Of a stretch of DNA of 64,000 nt, positions 62,677 through 64,000 are shown piece by piece; positions within the stretch are counted from its first letter, which is position 1, and every line of letters starts with the position of its first letter. The notes under the pieces are model-generated. The model was not told the origin of the DNA. It worked only from the letters and a program-made list of their open reading frames with translations, and ran no database searches. The DNA lies in assembly GCF_000177675.1 (NCBI RefSeq), contig NZ_ADGX01000014.1, positions 1 through 64,000 on the forward strand. Direction: 5' to 3'. Position numbers and translations under genes: made by a program. The DNA is from Parafrankia sp. EUN1f (GTDB lineage: Bacteria; Actinomycetota; Actinomycetes; Frankiales; Frankiaceae).

Positions 62677-63255
62677 ATGGCGAACTCGGAGAAGACCGCC
62701 GCCGTGGCGGAGATCGCCGAGGAGTTCCGTGGTTCGACCGCCGCGGTGCTGACCGAGTATCGCGGCCTCACGGTGAGCCAGCTCACCGAGCTGCGTCGCA
62801 CCCTCGGCGAGACCACTCGTTACGCGGTGGTCAAGAACACCCTCACCAAGATCGCGGCAGAGCAGGCCGGGGTCTCCGGCCTCGATGACCTGCTCGTCGG
62901 CCCGACCGCCGTGGCCTTCGTCGGGGGCGACCCCGTCGAGGCGGCGAAGGGGCTGCGGGACTTCGCCCGCGCCAACCCGGCCCTGATCGTCAAGGGCGGG
63001 TACGTCGAGGGCAAGGCGATGACCGCGGACGAGATCCGCAAGCTCGCCGACCTGGAATCCCGCGAGGTGCTGCTCGCCAAGCTCGCCGGGGCGATGAACG
63101 GCTCCCTGGCGAAGGCGGTCGGCCTGTTCGCGGCTCCGCTGTCCCAGGTCGCCCGCCTCGTGGAGGCGCTGCGCGCACAGCGCGAGGCGACGGCCGGCGC
63201 CGAGCCGGCTGCGGCCGAGGCGGTCGCGGTCGAGGCAGCTGCCACCGACGCCTGA
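62677..63255 (+). CDS. rplJ: 50S ribosomal protein L10
   Basis: L10 of 192 aa anchors the L7/L12 stalk. The N-terminus [20 protein letters not shown] and the segments [28 protein letters not shown] and [13 protein letters not shown] are typical. An Ala/Glu-rich tail follows, as in other actinobacteria. AAGGAG lies seven bases upstream of ATG 62677. It is followed by rplL after 96 nt. Confidence 0.96.
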   Translation: MANSEKTAAVAEIAEEFRGSTAAVLTEYRGLTVSQLTELRRTLGETTRYAVVKNTLTKIAAEQAGVSGLDDLLVGPTAVAFVGGDPVEAAKGLRDFARANPALIVKGGYVEGKAMTADEIRKLADLESREVLLAKLAGAMNGSLAKAVGLFAAPLSQVARLVEALRAQREATAGAEPAAAEAVAVEAAATDA

Positions 63256-63351
63256 GCGATCCCCGCTCACCACGGACCATCCCCCGCACGAAGGCCCGGC
63301 TGACCGGGCGCCGGATCACCTGATCGGCATTACCAGGAAGGAACCGCCACC

Positions 63352-63744
63352 ATGGCGAAGCTTTCGACCACCGAGCTCCTCGACGCCTTCAAGGAGATGA
63401 CTCTCCTCGAGCTCTCCGAGTTCGTGAAGGAGTTCGAGGACACCTTCGGCGTGACCGCTGCCGCTCCGGTCGCCGTCGCGGCCGCGCCGGCTGCCGGTGG
63501 CGGCGGCGGCGAGGCTGCCGCGGCCGAGGAGCAGGACGAGTTCGACGTGATCCTCGAGTCCGTCGGCGACAAGAAGATCCAGGTCATCAAGGAAGTCCGC
63601 GCGCTCACCAGCCTGGGCCTCAAGGAGGCCAAGGACCTCGTCGACGGCGCGCCGAAGCCCGTCCTCGAGAAGGTTGCCAAGGAGGCCGCTGAGAAGGCCA
63701 AGGCGGCTCTCGAGGGCGCTGGCGCCACGGTCACCGTCAAGTAG
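63352..63744 (+). CDS. rplL: 50S ribosomal protein L7/L12
   Basis: L7/L12 of 130 aa recruits translation GTPases. The N-terminal dimer region [20 protein letters not shown], the Ala/Gly hinge near residue 40-60 and the C-terminal domain ([30 protein letters not shown]) are complete. AAGGAA lies upstream. Two hairpins follow the stop. Confidence 0.97.
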   Translation: MAKLSTTELLDAFKEMTLLELSEFVKEFEDTFGVTAAAPVAVAAAPAAGGGGGEAAAAEEQDEFDVILESVGDKKIQVIKEVRALTSLGLKEAKDLVDGAPKPVLEKVAKEAAEKAKAALEGAGATVTVK

Positions 63745-63750
63745 TTCGCC

Positions 63751-63815
63751 AGGTGCCGCTGAGCGGCACCTGTGGCATCTGAAGCCCCGTCCTGGACGCT
63801 CCAGGGCGGGGCTTC
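63751..63815 (+). terminator. Tandem hairpins after rplL
   Basis: The first inverted repeat, aggtgccgct/agcggcacct, spans 63751-63771. The second, 63781-63815, has a 16-bp stem (gaagccccgtcctgga) with one G-T pair and a 3-nt loop. Together they probably end rplJL transcription. No T-run is seen. The remaining 185 nt of the window hold no gene, only GC-rich repeats (ggccgg units near 63860). Confidence 0.78.
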
Positions 63816-64000
63816 GCCGCGTCCGGTGGTGGGTCTGTGCGGCTGCGGGCCGCGCGGGCCGGGGCCGGGGCCGGGGCCGGGGGCCGCGTCATTCCGGCGA
63901 CCAGCCTGTCGCGGAATCGCGCCAGCCGAGATCGGTAACCGGGCGGACGCGGCTGCTGTCGCCACGGGCAGGCGGCAGTCGCAGCGGCGGCCCGAAGCGT

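Overview
The window is about 64 kb of very GC-rich, densely coding actinobacterial chromosome. Frequent GTG starts, ATGA/GTGA stop-start overlaps, a 6C RNA, DUF4229 and DUF7144 proteins and the futalosine route to menaquinone all point to Actinomycetota. Gene content and the many short tandem repeats fit Frankia or a close relative; that genus-level call is an inference. There are no insertion sequences, CRISPR arrays or phage genes. The first gene is cut by the window start.

Layout. 1-5.9 kb: menaquinone genes (UbiD-like decarboxylase, UbiA-type prenyltransferase, UbiX, mqnE, mqnA) with three small membrane-protein genes. 6-8.6 kb: an XRE-type regulator and a stand-alone response-regulator receiver, with non-coding DNA between them. 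8.6-14 kb: assimilatory sulfur reduction and siroheme supply (long hairpin, cysteine-type leader peptide, sirA, a zinc-ribbon-like protein, cysH, an SUMT-HemD fusion, sirohydrochlorin chelatase). 14.5-16.7 kb: a membrane Ser/Thr kinase and a small basic protein. 17-23.3 kb: more menaquinone genes (mqnC, aminofutalosine-deaminase-like protein, menG, geranylgeranyl-reductase-family protein) plus a frameshifted dienelactone hydrolase. 23.7-40.2 kb: all 14 respiratory Complex I genes, nuoA-N, followed by a polyprenyl diphosphate synthase. 41.2-43.7 kb: repeats and a Ser/Thr/Pro-rich membrane protein. 43.7-46.7 kb: korAB. 47.8-55.8 kb: DUF2520 protein, htpX, 6C RNA, yajQ, tRNA-Tyr, pyrE, a GGCT-like protein, a DUF7144 protein, an unknown gene and a GH25 lysozyme-like protein. 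56.2-63.8 kb: tRNA-Thr, tRNA-Met, rpmG, a hadA/hadB-like dehydratase pair, aspartate aminotransferase, tRNA-Trp, then secE-nusG-rplK-rplA-rplJ-rplL.

How it fits together. The mqn, ubi and men genes build the menaquinone ring, add the polyprenyl tail, methylate it and probably saturate part of the tail. Complex I reduces that quinone, so quinone supply and a main user are co-located. KorAB yields reduced ferredoxin, and SirA is a ferredoxin-type enzyme whose siroheme needs the SUMT and chelatase genes.

The least explained material is non-coding. Three copies of a 66-67 nt palindromic element (5949, 34780, 50241) have compensating changes in their stems. A second family of hairpin repeats (11687, 16817, 20352, 41363 and 41587) shares a TGAGGAT...ATCCTCA core. 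Several proteins, including NuoI, also carry in-frame 15- or 18-nt tandem repeats in low-complexity segments.
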